A stretch of 64,000 nt of DNA from Desulfobacteraceae bacterium (lineage in GTDB: Bacteria; Desulfobacterota; Desulfobacteria; Desulfobacterales; Desulfobacteraceae), in assembly GCA_016744295.1 (NCBI GenBank), contig JADGEQ010000011.1, forward strand, positions 88,310-152,309. The letters run 5' to 3'. The number at the start of each line of letters is the position of its first letter. The first letter of the stretch is position 1. Under the pieces are notes generated by a model. It saw only the letters and a program-made list of their open reading frames with translations, made no database searches and was not told the DNA's origin. Of the stretch, positions 18,238-28,955 are shown piece after piece. Both the position numbers and the translations under genes were made by a program.

Positions 18238-19518
18238 ATGCTGGATTTAAAATATATAAAAAACAATTTGGACTTTGTTAAAAAAAAGATGGAAAAAAGA
18301 GGGGCCAACATTGATTTTTCAAATTTTCTGGAAAACGAAGAACAACGAAAAGCACTTTTATTGGATATTGAAAAATTAAGATACCAGCGGAATACGGTTT
18401 CCGACGACATCGCTCAAATGAAAAAATCCGGCCAGGATTCCCAACCCAGTATTGACAAAATGCGCACCGTATCAGAGACCATCAAAAAGATTGATAAGGA
18501 GTTGGTCTCTGTTGAGCAGGCCATCCATGAGTTTCTCATTGCCCTGCCCAATTTGCCCCATGACGATGTGCCCAAGGGCAAGGATGATACCCAAAACCGC
18601 CTGGAAAGAACCATTGGCAACCCAAGAAAATTTGACTTCAAAATTAAAGATCACGCAGATATCGGAGAGGCTTTAGGCATACTTGATCTGCCCCGGGCGG
18701 CTAAATTGACCGGTTCCCGTTTCCCCCTATACCTTGGCTCCGGCGCCAGGCTGGAACGGGCCCTGATTAATTTCATGTTGGATATTCATACAACCGAGCA
18801 TGGATATAAAGAAACCCTGCCGCCCTTTATGGTCAATAAAACCACCATGACCGGAACGGGACAATTACCCAAATTTGAAGAAGATCTGTTTAAAATAGAG
18901 GGGTGGGACTATTATTTGATTCCCACCTCTGAAGTCCCTCTAACGAATATCCATGCCGGGGAAATTCTGGATGAAAGCCGACTCCCCCTTAAATTTGCCG
19001 CCTATACCCCCTGTTTCAGATCAGAAGCCGGCTCCTATGGCCGGGATACCAAGGGTCTGATCCGGCATCACCAGTTCAATAAGGTGGAGATGGTCAAACT
19101 GACCACGCCTGAATCTTCCTTTGATGAATTGGAATCCCTTCTGGCAAATGCAGAGTCCATTTTGGCAAAACTTGAACTTCCCTACCAGGTGGTCACCTTG
19201 TGCACCGGAGATCTTGGATTTTCCGCCACAAAAACCTATGATCTTGAGGTTTGGATGCCGGGCCAGGACAAATACAGGGAAATATCTTCCTGCAGCAATT
19301 GTCTGGATTTCCAGGCAAGACGCGCCAATATCCGTTTTAAGCGGCCCGGTCAGAAAAAACCGGAATTCTGCCACACCTTAAACGGTTCCGGCCTGGCCGT
19401 GGGAAGAACATTTGCCGCTATTTTAGAGAATTATCAACAGGCTGACGGATCGATCACGGTTCCAGACGCCCTTGTACCCTATATGGGAGGCCAGAAGGTA
19501 ATTGAAAATGAATCTTGA
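18238..19518 (+). CDS. serS: Seryl-tRNA synthetase
   Basis: 426-residue class II aminoacyl-tRNA synthetase that charges tRNA-Ser and tRNA-Sec. The N-terminal coiled-coil arm (about 30-100) contacts the tRNA. The catalytic core has TSEVPLTN, motif 2 ([27 protein letters not shown]) and motif 3 ([20 protein letters not shown]). The length matches the bacterial family. The 3' end overlaps thrC by 11 bases, so the two are probably co-expressed. Confidence 0.97.
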   Translation: MLDLKYIKNNLDFVKKKMEKRGANIDFSNFLENEEQRKALLLDIEKLRYQRNTVSDDIAQMKKSGQDSQPSIDKMRTVSETIKKIDKELVSVEQAIHEFLIALPNLPHDDVPKGKDDTQNRLERTIGNPRKFDFKIKDHADIGEALGILDLPRAAKLTGSRFPLYLGSGARLERALINFMLDIHTTEHGYKETLPPFMVNKTTMTGTGQLPKFEEDLFKIEGWDYYLIPTSEVPLTNIHAGEILDESRLPLKFAAYTPCFRSEAGSYGRDTKGLIRHHQFNKVEMVKLTTPESSFDELESLLANAESILAKLELPYQVVTLCTGDLGFSATKTYDLEVWMPGQDKYREISSCSNCLDFQARRANIRFKRPGQKKPEFCHTLNGSGLAVGRTFAAILENYQQADGSITVPDALVPYMGGQKVIENES

Positions 19519-21001
19519 AATATTCCCCGAAAACATCCGGCCCCATATCATTCCAAAGGTTGAAGGAAAACTCTTCTACCGATGCCTGGGCTGTGCTTCG
19601 GAATTTCCCATTGAAAAGCTGTTGTATGTTTGCCCTGATTGTAATCAGGTTCTGTTGATCCATGATAAAAATGAAGCAGCCCTTACCCGACATTCGGGTG
19701 ACACCTGGCAGAAGATATTTGATTACCGGAAAATGTTAAAAATTCCCGCGTTAAAGGGAATTTACCGGTACCATGAGTTCATCGGTTCCTGCATCCCCCT
19801 GGATTCCATTCTTTACCTGGGGGAAGGTCATACACCCATTGTTGAGGCAAGCCCGCATCTTAAGGAAAAAACAGGACTCAACTTTTTTTATAAAAATGAC
19901 GGCCAGAACCCTTCCGCCTCTTTTAAGGACCGAGGAATGGCAAGTGCTCTCTCCAGCATCAAATATCTGATTGATCAGAATCTTGTATCCGATGTTATTG
20001 CCGTGTGCGCTTCCACAGGAGACACCTCGGCAGCTGCAGCTTTGTACGCATCCTATTTAAAGCCCCTGATCAAGTCAGCCGTGCTGTTGCCCCATAAAAA
20101 GGTCACCTCTCAACAACTCGCCCAGCCCCTGGGCAGCGGGGCTCGTGTCTTTGAAATTCCCGGTGTATTTGATGATTGCATGAAAATTGTAGAGCACCTT
20201 TCAACTCAATACCCTGTTGTTCTTTTAAACTCCAAAAATGCGTGGCGGATCCTGGGCCAGGAATCCTATTCCTATGAGATTGCCCAGGATTTTGACTGGG
20301 ATATGACAAATAAGGCAGTGGTGGTTCCCATTGGGAATGCCGGTAATATTTCTGCGATCATGAACGGATTTTTAAAATTTTATAAAGCAGGTATTATCCA
20401 GCAGCTTCCGAAAATAATCGGTGTTCAGTCCGAACATGCAGACCCGGTCTTTCAATACTATCTGGAGCCCGATGAAAACAAACGCCAATTCAAACCCGTT
20501 AATACCCGTCCCAGTGTTGCCCAGGCAGCCATGATAGGCAATCCGGTATCCATGCCCCGGGTCATTGAAATTGCAAAACGATACAATCAAGAAAGCTCCC
20601 ATCAGAATGTCTTTTTTGTCCAGGTAACCGAACAATCCATCATGGACTGGCAGCTGACTGCCAACCAAAATGGCCATATCACCTGCACCCAGGGCGGAGA
20701 ATGCCTGGCAGGCCTTATCAATGCCTCGGCCCAGGGAATTGTCACAAAAGAGGATACCGCCATATTGGATGCCACGGCCCATGCCATAAAATTTTCCGAG
20801 TTCCAGGAGTTGTATTTTAAAGAGCAGATCCCTGATACCTATGAAATCCAATCTCATCCAGGATTTATTAATCTGCCTGACTTAATAACACCTGACAATC
20901 CAGAGTTGGTACCATCCCAGGAAAATAGACTTGAAGAAAAAGATTTCCACCGTTTTGTCCAGGAGATTTCAAAAAAAATTGCAAAAGAACTAAATCTATA
21001 A
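19508..21001 (+). CDS. thrC: Threonine synthase
   Basis: 497-residue pyridoxal-phosphate enzyme that converts O-phosphohomoserine to threonine. An N-terminal zinc-ribbon-like segment ([10 protein letters not shown] and YVCPDCNQ) precedes the fold-type II catalytic domain. The Schiff-base lysine lies in [11 protein letters not shown], and the phosphate-binding loop is seen as [16 protein letters not shown] at 19502 is possible, but the ATG at 19508 is preferred. It overlaps the end of serS. Confidence 0.94.
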   Translation: MNLEIFPENIRPHIIPKVEGKLFYRCLGCASEFPIEKLLYVCPDCNQVLLIHDKNEAALTRHSGDTWQKIFDYRKMLKIPALKGIYRYHEFIGSCIPLDSILYLGEGHTPIVEASPHLKEKTGLNFFYKNDGQNPSASFKDRGMASALSSIKYLIDQNLVSDVIAVCASTGDTSAAAALYASYLKPLIKSAVLLPHKKVTSQQLAQPLGSGARVFEIPGVFDDCMKIVEHLSTQYPVVLLNSKNAWRILGQESYSYEIAQDFDWDMTNKAVVVPIGNAGNISAIMNGFLKFYKAGIIQQLPKIIGVQSEHADPVFQYYLEPDENKRQFKPVNTRPSVAQAAMIGNPVSMPRVIEIAKRYNQESSHQNVFFVQVTEQSIMDWQLTANQNGHITCTQGGECLAGLINASAQGIVTKEDTAILDATAHAIKFSEFQELYFKEQIPDTYEIQSHPGFINLPDLITPDNPELVPSQENRLEEKDFHRFVQEISKKIAKELNL

Positions 21002-21005
21002 CCCG

Positions 21006-22487
21006 ATGAAAAAGGATTTTTTATTGTTTAAGATAAGCGGTTCGGCAGTGATGCTCGCAATTTTTCTCTTGGCAACCCATGGCCATGCCGCCGGGGTGAA
21101 AACTTATTATAAACAATATTCCGTATTCACCTATGCGAATGAAGATATTTTATGTGAACCTTACCAGGTCAAAAAAAATGACTGGCTCTATAAAATATTC
21201 AGACAAAAGGGCGAAATTTCCGAAAGCGATTTCCCAAGATTTTTAGATATTTTCAAGAAGATTAACCCCCGCCTCAGTAATATTGATGCCATCGCACCCG
21301 GCATCAATATTCTGATCCCCCTGAAAAAAATTGATAAACAGACGTATCACGAAAAAAAACCGGGTGTTGTTGAGGTTCAGGTTGTAGAGTTTTCCAGCGT
21401 GCCAGATAGATTTGACATCCGTCCCTTTATCCGAAAACAAACGATCCAGGCCGGAGACACCGTATCAGACCTTCTGGGCAGCCAATTTTTATTAAAGGAT
21501 GGCTCCATCTCCCAGGAGGCCCAAAAAATCTTTACCCATCTAAATCCTGGCATTAAAAACATTGACAGAATTTATCAGGGAAGCCCGGTGGTGATTCCGG
21601 ATCCGGCAATATTGTCACAACCCTGGTTTGAATCTTTTCTATACCAGGGTAGGGAAAATTCCGGATCAATAACCCAGGATCCCGCTGAAAAAATATCCAA
21701 CCCAGCCCTCCCGATTATTTCACCCCAGCAAATGCTCCAGCTGAAGCGCTATGCAGCATTGATCCAGGGGACCCTTATCAACCAGGGACAGATGCATTTT
21801 CCCGGAAAAACTGAGCAGCCTGATTTAATCCTCGATTTAATCCAAACACCCTTGATTGAAAGCAAAGACGGCAAAAGGACATTGATCCTTCCCTCGGATG
21901 GAAACGGCATATCACTGGGAAATGATCTGGTCAAAAATATCAAGGCATATTGGAAACAGATAAAAATACAAAAGATAGACAAGACCATCTCCATTGCAGA
22001 AGCGTTAGAAAAGGATAAATCATCCCTGGCTGACAAGGTAACAACTCCCTCCAAGTTTATCTCAACACTATTATCTATTACCCAATACCCATATACCCCA
22101 GACGAAAAAATATCCTTTTCCATGGGCACCATTGAAATGAACGCATCCTTTGGCCGGATTGTCCGAACGGATCAGTCCGATCTGCTGATCAACACAGGAA
22201 GTGTCTATGGACTGGCTATTGAGGAAATCGAAAAAAAAGGATACCAGATCCTCACCATTTCCCCTGGATTAACAATGTCAGAATTGATTCTGACCCTCTT
22301 TACCCGCCTTGGGTATTCCACCTGGAAAAACCCCGCCTTTACCACTTCCGGGAAGGTTGAACCTATACAGGGCATCTATGTTGCCAAGGATATGGAAAAA
22401 CTCTTTTTTACCCGGCAGAAACCAAGCACCAAAGCCATTTCATTCCTTGAAACAGAAAATATTCAATTTTTGATTCTAAACCAATAA
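21006..22487 (+). CDS. Exported LysM-domain protein
   Basis: 493 residues with a signal peptide (hydrophobic stretch about 12-28, cleavage after HGHA). A LysM-like segment at about 55-105 (YQVKKNDWLYKIFRQKG to INILIPL) and a second at about 145-195 (TIQAGDTVSDLL to SPVVIPDP) suggest peptidoglycan binding in the periplasm. The C-terminal 250 residues resemble no family I can name. It starts 4 bases after the thrC stop and is followed 20 bases on by a TPR lipoprotein, so a serS-thrC-LysM-TPR transcript is likely. Confidence 0.78.
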   Translation: MKKDFLLFKISGSAVMLAIFLLATHGHAAGVKTYYKQYSVFTYANEDILCEPYQVKKNDWLYKIFRQKGEISESDFPRFLDIFKKINPRLSNIDAIAPGINILIPLKKIDKQTYHEKKPGVVEVQVVEFSSVPDRFDIRPFIRKQTIQAGDTVSDLLGSQFLLKDGSISQEAQKIFTHLNPGIKNIDRIYQGSPVVIPDPAILSQPWFESFLYQGRENSGSITQDPAEKISNPALPIISPQQMLQLKRYAALIQGTLINQGQMHFPGKTEQPDLILDLIQTPLIESKDGKRTLILPSDGNGISLGNDLVKNIKAYWKQIKIQKIDKTISIAEALEKDKSSLADKVTTPSKFISTLLSITQYPYTPDEKISFSMGTIEMNASFGRIVRTDQSDLLINTGSVYGLAIEEIEKKGYQILTISPGLTMSELILTLFTRLGYSTWKNPAFTTSGKVEPIQGIYVAKDMEKLFFTRQKPSTKAISFLETENIQFLILNQ

Positions 22488-22507
22488 GCATTGCGTTGAG
22501 GAGATCC

Positions 22508-23266
22508 ATGTCCATAAAAAAACTTATACCATTACTGCTTTTCAGTTTTATTATCACATCATGTGCAAGCTCTGGCAGCCGGCAAAACAATGTCAAGATT
22601 GCCCAGACAATGAAAAAAGAGGGAGATATTTTCCAAAGCCAGGGGAATTACACAGCCGCACTGACCAGACTGATTGAAGCGGAGAAATTGACCCCCAATG
22701 ATCCCTATCTTCAAAACAGCCTAGGATTGGCATATATGGGTAAAAACCGCGACGATCTGGCGGTCATTGCCTTCAAAAAGGCCCTGGCCCGCAAACCAGA
22801 TTTTATTGAAGCCCGCAATAATCTGGGAGCGGCCTATCTTCGTCAAAATAAATGGGACATGGCCATAGAAAATTTTAACAGGGTATTGGACAGCCTTTTG
22901 TATCCCACCCCCCATTTTCCCCTGTCAAATATCGGCTGGGCCTATTTTGGAAAAAAGGAATTCCACCTAGCCGAAACATATTTTTCAAAAGCCCTTGATG
23001 CCATGCCCTGGTTTACCGCGGCTTCCCACGGATTGGCCAAGATTTACATGGAAACCGGCCAGACAAACAGGGCCATGGATTACCTGAACCAATGCCTCAA
23101 GAGATCACCAACTAGGGCAATTTTCCATGCAGATTTGGCAAAGGTCTACGAAAAAATGGGAAAGACGAAGCAGGCGGTAGCATCATGGCAACAGGTGTTG
23201 AAGCTGGTACCGGAAAGATCATCCCTTGCCAAGCAAGCAGAAAACCGATTATCGGAACTGTTATAA
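22508..23266 (+). CDS. TPR-repeat lipoprotein, PilF/PilW-like
   Basis: 252 residues. A lipoprotein signal with lipobox-like ITSC near residue 18 is followed by about five tetratricopeptide repeats (for example GDIFQSQGNYTAALTRLIEA and NNLGAAYLRQNKWDMAIENF). Repeat number and lipid anchor resemble PilF/PilW, the pilotin that helps the PilQ secretin assemble in the outer membrane. The pilMNOPQ operon ends 60 bases away, converging on it, which supports the idea without proving it. The ATG at 22508 has a GAGGAG ribosome site. Confidence 0.78.
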   Translation: MSIKKLIPLLLFSFIITSCASSGSRQNNVKIAQTMKKEGDIFQSQGNYTAALTRLIEAEKLTPNDPYLQNSLGLAYMGKNRDDLAVIAFKKALARKPDFIEARNNLGAAYLRQNKWDMAIENFNRVLDSLLYPTPHFPLSNIGWAYFGKKEFHLAETYFSKALDAMPWFTAASHGLAKIYMETGQTNRAMDYLNQCLKRSPTRAIFHADLAKVYEKMGKTKQAVASWQQVLKLVPERSSLAKQAENRLSELL

Positions 23267-23328
23267 GTTCACCCTTATACTTGGCACACACACCTGAAAC
23301 AGCCAATTTTTAATCGTACCACATAATA

Positions 23329-25713
23329 CTATTCTTGTTTGGCGGCCGCTCTCGAGTTCCGCTTTTGTTCAAGCTGGACAATTGAGGGGGTCAAAAATAT
23401 CAGCAGCTCATTCCGGTCATCCTCTTTTTTATCGGTTCCAAAAAGGGGACCTATAATCGGCAGGCCCACAAGAAAGGGCAATCCGTCTGATTTATCGGTC
23501 TTTTTTGTCTTGACAACCCCACCGATGACCACCGTATCGTTGTTGTTCACAAGAAGTTCTGTTGTGGCCTCGTTGATGGCAAGGGTGGGAGCCCCTGTTG
23601 ATGTTATGCTGGAAACATCATTTTTTGTGATATTTACGGTCATGGAAATGCGTTTATCCGGCGTAACATGGGGGGTAACTTCAAGAAGCAGGTCAACATT
23701 TTTAAATTTAGTGGTAGAATTGCCGGCATCATCCAGCTCACGATAGGAAATTTCTTTTCCCTGTTTAATTTTGGCCAATTTATTGTCCAGGGTCAAGATT
23801 CTCGGAGAGGAGACGATCCTAACCTCTCCCTGGGCTTCAGATGCCTCAAGCTGGGCATTTAAAGCCGCTGCAGAAGATCCGAACAATCTAAAAAATGAAA
23901 AATCCGTCTTAAGTCCACCGCCTGAGGGTTTATTAACCGACACACTAAAATCATCCACAAACGTTGAGGTAATTGCAGCGGCATTGGACAGATTCCATGA
24001 CACGCCTATATTTCGTGCGAACTCCTTGGTGACTTCCACCACCTTTGCCTCGATCATAATCTGGGGGGTGACCGTATCCAATCGGTCAATAATTTCCAGG
24101 GCCTGATCTATTTTTGCACGGGTATCGGTGAGAATAATCATATTGGTCCGCTGATCCACGGATATCTTACCCCTGTCCTTGGAAAGCATCTGCTCTATAT
24201 GGGGCTTTATATCTGCCTGGGCATCTGAATAATTAATGGCGATATATTGAGTCATCAGAGGTTCAAGACTCTTTTTTTGTTCAAGGGTTTTCTTCTTGGC
24301 CGCAATGGCATCCTGGAGAGATTTCTCCTCATTTTGCAGGGTAGCAAGCGTGGCGATGCGGATCACATTTCCCTCGTTCTTCTTCCCAAGACTATTCATT
24401 TTTAGCACAAGGTCCAGCACCTGATCCCAGGGGACCGGGTTCTCCAAGGTCATGGTCACCTTGCCCTGAACATCTTTATCAATGGCAAAATTAAGTCCGG
24501 AAACGCTCCTGAGAATCCTGAAAACATTCTTAATATCGGTATCATAAAAATCCAGCTTTATCTTTTCCCCCGTATACACGGGGGGAGAATCACCCGGCAT
24601 AAAAGGTTCAGCTTTTTGTTTAACCTGGCTGTTTTTTTTGACACCATCAGGGGAAAGAGTTGCTGACAACGCCATGGTTCTTGCCGTGGTCTTGTCCACC
24701 GCTAGGGTCTTGGTCTCAATTGTTGAGTTGGAAAACTCTTTTTTGGCCTTATTAAATTGGGGTGGGGCAATTTGAGAGGGCTCAAACACCATTGTAATGG
24801 TATTCTTATCCTGGATAATTTGAAAGGGAACCTGTTCCCTGATATTAATCTCTATTATGGAATTCTGGGCATTGGCAAACGCCATTTTCGGTTCTATGCT
24901 CTCCACGGCAGAATTAAAATACCGGGTCAAAAGGGGACGCTTGTGGCGGGCTGGAATTTTTGTATTGTAAAGGGTCAGGTTTAATATTTGATCGCTTTTT
25001 CGGTTGGTATCATACCGTATTGGAGAATTGGTTTCCACCTGTATATCCGACCTGCCCGACGGAACGGTGTTGAACTCTATACCGGTCATGACTGCCCCCC
25101 CCGGCATAATTACCGGAGCCGGTGTTGAAAGGTTCTTTTCCCCAGCACCGACCGTTTCAGACACAGCGTTCCCCTGTTTAGAAAGAACCACAGTCTCTTT
25201 ATCCCGGGGCTGTTCAAGAGAAAGAAGAATCCGTAATTGCTCACCATCTTCCTGCACAGTATAGGGGATATCCTGGTTCAAAGGAATTTCCAGTTTTGCT
25301 GTGGTCTGATTTTTGTCCGCATAATCCAGCTTAATCCCTCCAATACGATCATCTTCAATCAGGCCAGGGATAAGGGGCTGATTAATTTTGGTTTCGGGAA
25401 GGTATACACAGATGGCAAAGGGGAATGCCTGTTTAATGGAGGTAAAGGTCAGTTTTTGATTTCCCTGGATCCGTATTTCAATGGTTTTGTCCGTTTTTTG
25501 TATTTGGACTCCTTTGATATATTTTTGCCCGGCAATCTCTTCAGGCTGAGTGGAAGATTCCGGTGTTAGCCCCGACTGGGCTTTATCACTATTTTCCTGC
25601 GGATCGGTTAAATTTTCAGTTTTCCGACCCATGCACCCGGCCAGAATAAACAGAGTTAAAACTGCAATAACCAGTGTAATCCGACGGTGTTTTTTATCAT
25701 GAAAAAACGGCAT
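23329..25713 (-). CDS. pilQ: Type IV pilus secretin PilQ
   Basis: 794-residue outer-membrane secretin through which type IV pili exit. The N-terminus has a lipoprotein-type signal (LFILAGC). Two AMIN-like regions (about 60-180 and 205-310) would bind peptidoglycan. An STN/N0 domain (KIKLDFYDTDIKNVFRILRSVSGLNFAIDKDVQGKVT, read in parts) begins near 385, then the N1 domain and the C-terminal secretin domain with VPFLVGLPIIGPLFGT-like and LLIFLTPSIV segments. It is last in pilMNOPQ, one base after pilP. Confidence 0.95.
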   Translation of the reverse strand: MPFFHDKKHRRITLVIAVLTLFILAGCMGRKTENLTDPQENSDKAQSGLTPESSTQPEEIAGQKYIKGVQIQKTDKTIEIRIQGNQKLTFTSIKQAFPFAICVYLPETKINQPLIPGLIEDDRIGGIKLDYADKNQTTAKLEIPLNQDIPYTVQEDGEQLRILLSLEQPRDKETVVLSKQGNAVSETVGAGEKNLSTPAPVIMPGGAVMTGIEFNTVPSGRSDIQVETNSPIRYDTNRKSDQILNLTLYNTKIPARHKRPLLTRYFNSAVESIEPKMAFANAQNSIIEINIREQVPFQIIQDKNTITMVFEPSQIAPPQFNKAKKEFSNSTIETKTLAVDKTTARTMALSATLSPDGVKKNSQVKQKAEPFMPGDSPPVYTGEKIKLDFYDTDIKNVFRILRSVSGLNFAIDKDVQGKVTMTLENPVPWDQVLDLVLKMNSLGKKNEGNVIRIATLATLQNEEKSLQDAIAAKKKTLEQKKSLEPLMTQYIAINYSDAQADIKPHIEQMLSKDRGKISVDQRTNMIILTDTRAKIDQALEIIDRLDTVTPQIMIEAKVVEVTKEFARNIGVSWNLSNAAAITSTFVDDFSVSVNKPSGGGLKTDFSFFRLFGSSAAALNAQLEASEAQGEVRIVSSPRILTLDNKLAKIKQGKEISYRELDDAGNSTTKFKNVDLLLEVTPHVTPDKRISMTVNITKNDVSSITSTGAPTLAINEATTELLVNNNDTVVIGGVVKTKKTDKSDGLPFLVGLPIIGPLFGTDKKEDDRNELLIFLTPSIVQLEQKRNSRAAAKQE

Positions 25714-25714
25714 T

Positions 25715-26419
25715 TTATTCCCCGCTCTCTTTTTTATGTAATTTAATTTCCTGGAAATGAGCCTGTCGTTTCCCTTTATAATCTCTCACATATTCTGTTA
25801 CAACAATGCTGCTTTGGTTAATTTTAGAAACCTGTCCGCTATTTTTACCCATATAGGTTCCAACCCTCACTTCATATCCTTTTCCAGTGGTTTCTTCCAC
25901 CATTGCCAATTGTCTGTTTTTCATCAGAATAACCGCCACAAGCTTTATCTGGCTTAAATCCAGTTTTTCAAGAGGCGTTAAGATTCTCTTGGGTTTGTCG
26001 TCAATATCCGGCGTTAAAACCTCTTTTTCCCGGAGAAGGGGTATGAACGGGTCAACCCTACCCTGTGGGTCATATTTTACTGGCATTTCAACGCCATCGG
26101 CATTTTCGGAATTTACAGCAGACACCACCTGTTCTTTTTTGGCCATCGCCTCTGTCACAATCCCAGTACTTTGGGCCATTGCCACGACATCGATTTTTGG
26201 AGGGAGGGGGGGCTGATTTTTCAAGGTTTGCTCCGGAGTTTCCGGCTCTGGGGCTGATTTTTTTTCAGCTTGTCTCGAAGGTGGTGGCAAAATCGTACCT
26301 GAAACGATCACCGATGCCCTCTTCAGCTCCTTTGTTTCAGACTGCTTTTCACACCCGGCTAAAACCATAAGCCAGGCGCTCATTGAGATGACAATTGATG
26401 TTTTAAGTAGTTTCACCAT
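25715..26419 (-). CDS. pilP: Type IV pilus assembly lipoprotein PilP
   Basis: 234 residues with a lipoprotein signal (MVLAGCEKQ; lipid-accepting Cys about 23). A disordered Pro/Lys-rich region follows (about 40-110), then the PilP beta-domain (YDPQGRVDPFIPLL to TYMGKNSGQVSKINQSSIVVTEYV). PilP links the inner-membrane PilMNO platform to PilQ. It sits between pilO and pilQ with very short gaps, in the standard order. Confidence 0.92.
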   Translation of the reverse strand: MVKLLKTSIVISMSAWLMVLAGCEKQSETKELKRASVIVSGTILPPPSRQAEKKSAPEPETPEQTLKNQPPLPPKIDVVAMAQSTGIVTEAMAKKEQVVSAVNSENADGVEMPVKYDPQGRVDPFIPLLREKEVLTPDIDDKPKRILTPLEKLDLSQIKLVAVILMKNRQLAMVEETTGKGYEVRVGTYMGKNSGQVSKINQSSIVVTEYVRDYKGKRQAHFQEIKLHKKESGE

Positions 26420-26430
26420 ACCAATCAGGA

Positions 26431-27096
26431 TTATCCTCTTTTCTTTCTCTTATTTTTAGTATTTCCTTGGTTTGTGTTTTCTTCTTTAGATGCTTCAAAC
26501 ATATAGGTCAACGCATTGCAACGCATCTGAATCAGTCCAGACTTATTTTTATTCGCAGTCATGGACATATCTTTAATATTGACAATCCGGTTTAAGCCGG
26601 CCACCTGAAAGAAAAAATCCGCAATCTGGTGATACCTGCCCTCAACATTCATGGAAAGGGGTATTTCTTTGTAAAATTCCTTGTCGACAACCGAAGCTGG
26701 CTGGAAAAGCTGAAACACCAAACCAGCATCACTTCCGGCCTTGGATACGCCTCTCAAAAGGGAGGGTAACGACTTCTTTTCCGGCAATGCCTTCATGGCA
26801 ATATCAAATTCTTCCTGCACCATTGCCATTTTTATTTCGAATTTTTTTAGTTTTTTTGCCTTTTGTTTAAAGGACGCTAATTTTGCAACCTGTCTTTCGT
26901 GCTGGGTTGTCAGGGCACTTAAGATATCATTCTTGGGAACAAATATAAAATAGTAATAACTGCCACCCAGCACAGCGATTGTCAAAACACAGATAAGCAA
27001 CCGCTGAACTTTGCTGAGTCCCCCAATTTTTGCAAATAGGAAATCTATCTTTTCCTTGATTTCGTCTTTTTTACTTTTCTCTATTTCCGGGGCCAT
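26431..27096 (-). CDS. pilO: Type IV pilus inner-membrane platform protein PilO
   Basis: 221 residues with a short cytoplasmic N-terminus, one membrane helix (about 33-53), a coiled coil (about 60-100) and a ferredoxin-like periplasmic domain with the PilO signature FYKEIPLSMNVEGRYHQIADFF. It dimerises with PilN. Its ATG overlaps the pilN stop by one base (TAATG), which shows translational coupling. Confidence 0.93.
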   Translation of the reverse strand: MAPEIEKSKKDEIKEKIDFLFAKIGGLSKVQRLLICVLTIAVLGGSYYYFIFVPKNDILSALTTQHERQVAKLASFKQKAKKLKKFEIKMAMVQEEFDIAMKALPEKKSLPSLLRGVSKAGSDAGLVFQLFQPASVVDKEFYKEIPLSMNVEGRYHQIADFFFQVAGLNRIVNIKDMSMTANKNKSGLIQMRCNALTYMFEASKEENTNQGNTKNKRKKRG

Positions 27097-27680
27097 TATT
27101 TCCCTTTTTTTCCAGTCTTGTTATTTGCCGGCACAATTGTTTTTTTGGTGCAAAGCAACTCAAAGGATTTTAGTATGACATTATCTTTAAACTTTTGAAC
27201 CTTGGATCGCTTTAAATCAATATTGGAAAAAAGAGCTGAACTTTCAAGATTCTTCATAAAATCTGCTATTGTTGGATTATCAAAGGCAACCCCCTTAAGG
27301 ATAACTTTGCTTGAGTCGGCTTTCAGGCTTTCGATCCACAACCTTTCAGGAACAATTTTATCAGACACCTCAGCCAAAAGAATCACTTGTTCCCGTCGTT
27401 TTTCTTCCAGGGAAGAGACAATTTTTAACTTGTCTTCAAGAATCTTCAACTTTTTCTTTATCTCAGTAACCCTGTCCGCCTTTTCCTTGTATAGGGCAAT
27501 CTGTGCATTGACCTGTTTTATCTGGGCACGGGTTTCAACTATTTTGCTATCAATACCCAGGGTATACCAAGTCAGCAAGAGGATTATCATCATAAGGGAC
27601 AGAAAAAACACCGATATCTGGCGGCGAATATTCTCTTTTTTTCTGGCAACCCGAAAGGGTAAAAGATTAATTTTTATCAT
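27096..27680 (-). CDS. pilN: Type IV pilus inner-membrane platform protein PilN
   Basis: 194 residues. The conserved N-terminal peptide MIKINLLPFR, which inserts into PilM, is directly visible. A membrane helix (about 23-45), a coiled coil (about 50-100) and a ferredoxin-like periplasmic domain (VTEIKKKLKILEDKL onwards, with LWIESLKADSSKVILKGVA) follow. The start overlaps the end of pilM by 4 bases and the end overlaps pilO. Confidence 0.94.
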   Translation of the reverse strand: MIKINLLPFRVARKKENIRRQISVFFLSLMMIILLLTWYTLGIDSKIVETRAQIKQVNAQIALYKEKADRVTEIKKKLKILEDKLKIVSSLEEKRREQVILLAEVSDKIVPERLWIESLKADSSKVILKGVAFDNPTIADFMKNLESSALFSNIDLKRSKVQKFKDNVILKSFELLCTKKTIVPANNKTGKKGK

Positions 27681-28732
27681 TTATCATCCACCCTTCTCAA
27701 CGCAAGACCCAATGCAATTGGCGCCTGAAGCCCAACCCCGGATATAAACGAAGCGGGGAATCGTTTCCCATCCAGAATCATTCCTTCAAAGGGATTAATC
27801 GAAGCAACCTCCACATCCAGTTCGGATTTGATCCTGTCTGAAAATCCTTCCACAAACCCGCCGCCTCCGCTTAACACAATTTTTTCAACCTTATTATTGT
27901 TGGTATTGGATTGAAAGGCATAAACCACTTCACAAATTTCAGCGCACCAGGTATTTGCGACACTCTCGCGAATTTCCTTTAAAGTTCCTGAATCTTTTTG
28001 GACCTTGTCTCCCCGGAACATAGTTTCAGCCTCTTCAATACTGATCTCAAGTTGGATTGAAAGTTCCTCTACAATCTGATTTGTTCCGGAAACATTGTCC
28101 CTCATCATCAGGGAGGTATTTCCTTTTAGAATATTCAAGGAGGTTTTTGAAGCCCCGATGTCCACCAACAGAGCCACCTGTTCAGGACCGGATCCAGGCA
28201 TGGTTTCGTAAACATTTTGCAGGGCAAAGGTATCGACATCAATTATTTTAGGGGTTAAACCGGCCAGGGTAATCAGATCGATATACTCGGCAACGATGTC
28301 CTTTTTAACCGCCACAAGCAAAACATTCATCTGATCCGACGAAAAGTCGCTCTCCCCAAGAATCTGATAATCAATATTCACATCATCGATATCGTAGGGG
28401 ATATATTGTTCCGCTTCCGAATGGATGGTCGAATGGAGATCTTTATCAGCCACCTTTGCCGTATTGATTGTTTTAATGACAACAGAATGCCCTCCTGTTG
28501 AAATAGCCACATTTTTTTCTTTTATTTTCTGGGATTTAAAAAGGGTTCGAATGGTATTGGCAACCCCTTCCATATCGACCACCCGGCCTTCAGCAATCGC
28601 ACCGGAAGGAACCCGGGCCACTCCAAATTTCTTAAGGATATTTCCTTTTTTGGAGGTTTTAAGCTCAGCGACTTTTATGAAGGAAGAGCCGATATCCAAA
28701 CCGACAAGATGGTCCCTTTTACTAAATAGCAT
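27677..28732 (-). CDS. pilM: Type IV pilus assembly protein PilM
   Basis: 351-residue actin/FtsA-like cytoplasmic ATPase. It shows VGLDIGSSFIKVAELK (phosphate 1), ALLVDIGASKTSLNIL (phosphate 2) and VLSGGGGFVEGF (adenosine loop). PilM binds the N-terminal peptide of PilN and couples the pilus platform to cytoplasmic motors. It is the first gene of pilMNOPQ and divergent from the sensor kinase at 28956. The motor genes pilT/pilU lie about 20 kb away in this window, whereas the pilin and PilB genes are not seen. Confidence 0.95.
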   Translation of the reverse strand: MLFSKRDHLVGLDIGSSFIKVAELKTSKKGNILKKFGVARVPSGAIAEGRVVDMEGVANTIRTLFKSQKIKEKNVAISTGGHSVVIKTINTAKVADKDLHSTIHSEAEQYIPYDIDDVNIDYQILGESDFSSDQMNVLLVAVKKDIVAEYIDLITLAGLTPKIIDVDTFALQNVYETMPGSGPEQVALLVDIGASKTSLNILKGNTSLMMRDNVSGTNQIVEELSIQLEISIEEAETMFRGDKVQKDSGTLKEIRESVANTWCAEICEVVYAFQSNTNNNKVEKIVLSGGGGFVEGFSDRIKSELDVEVASINPFEGMILDGKRFPASFISGVGLQAPIALGLALRRVDDK

Positions 28733-28825
28733 ACACGTTCATCCTTATTCGGCAAACCCATACCATTGGGAAGCATGCAACCCAATCAATATTTTATATT
28801 GATATGTAACAATAATATTACTATA

Positions 28826-28855
28826 ACTTGATACGATATGATCCTAAAGTCAAGT
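28826..28855. promoter_or_regulatory. Dyad in the pilM/sensor kinase divergent region
   Basis: Inverted repeat ACTTGA-N18-TCAAGT lies between the divergent pilM and histidine kinase genes in A/T-rich DNA. A similar ACTTGA-N16-TCAAGT dyad occurs at 8881-8908. It may be an operator. Six-base arms can arise by chance, so this is tentative. Confidence 0.3.
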
Positions 28856-28955
28856 ACAATCGTTATCTTAGGGTAATGAATAACAAAAGGAATTGGGGTC
28901 TGTCAAATATTAAACTGAAAAAGTATGAAATAAAATACATACATTAGGGGAATCT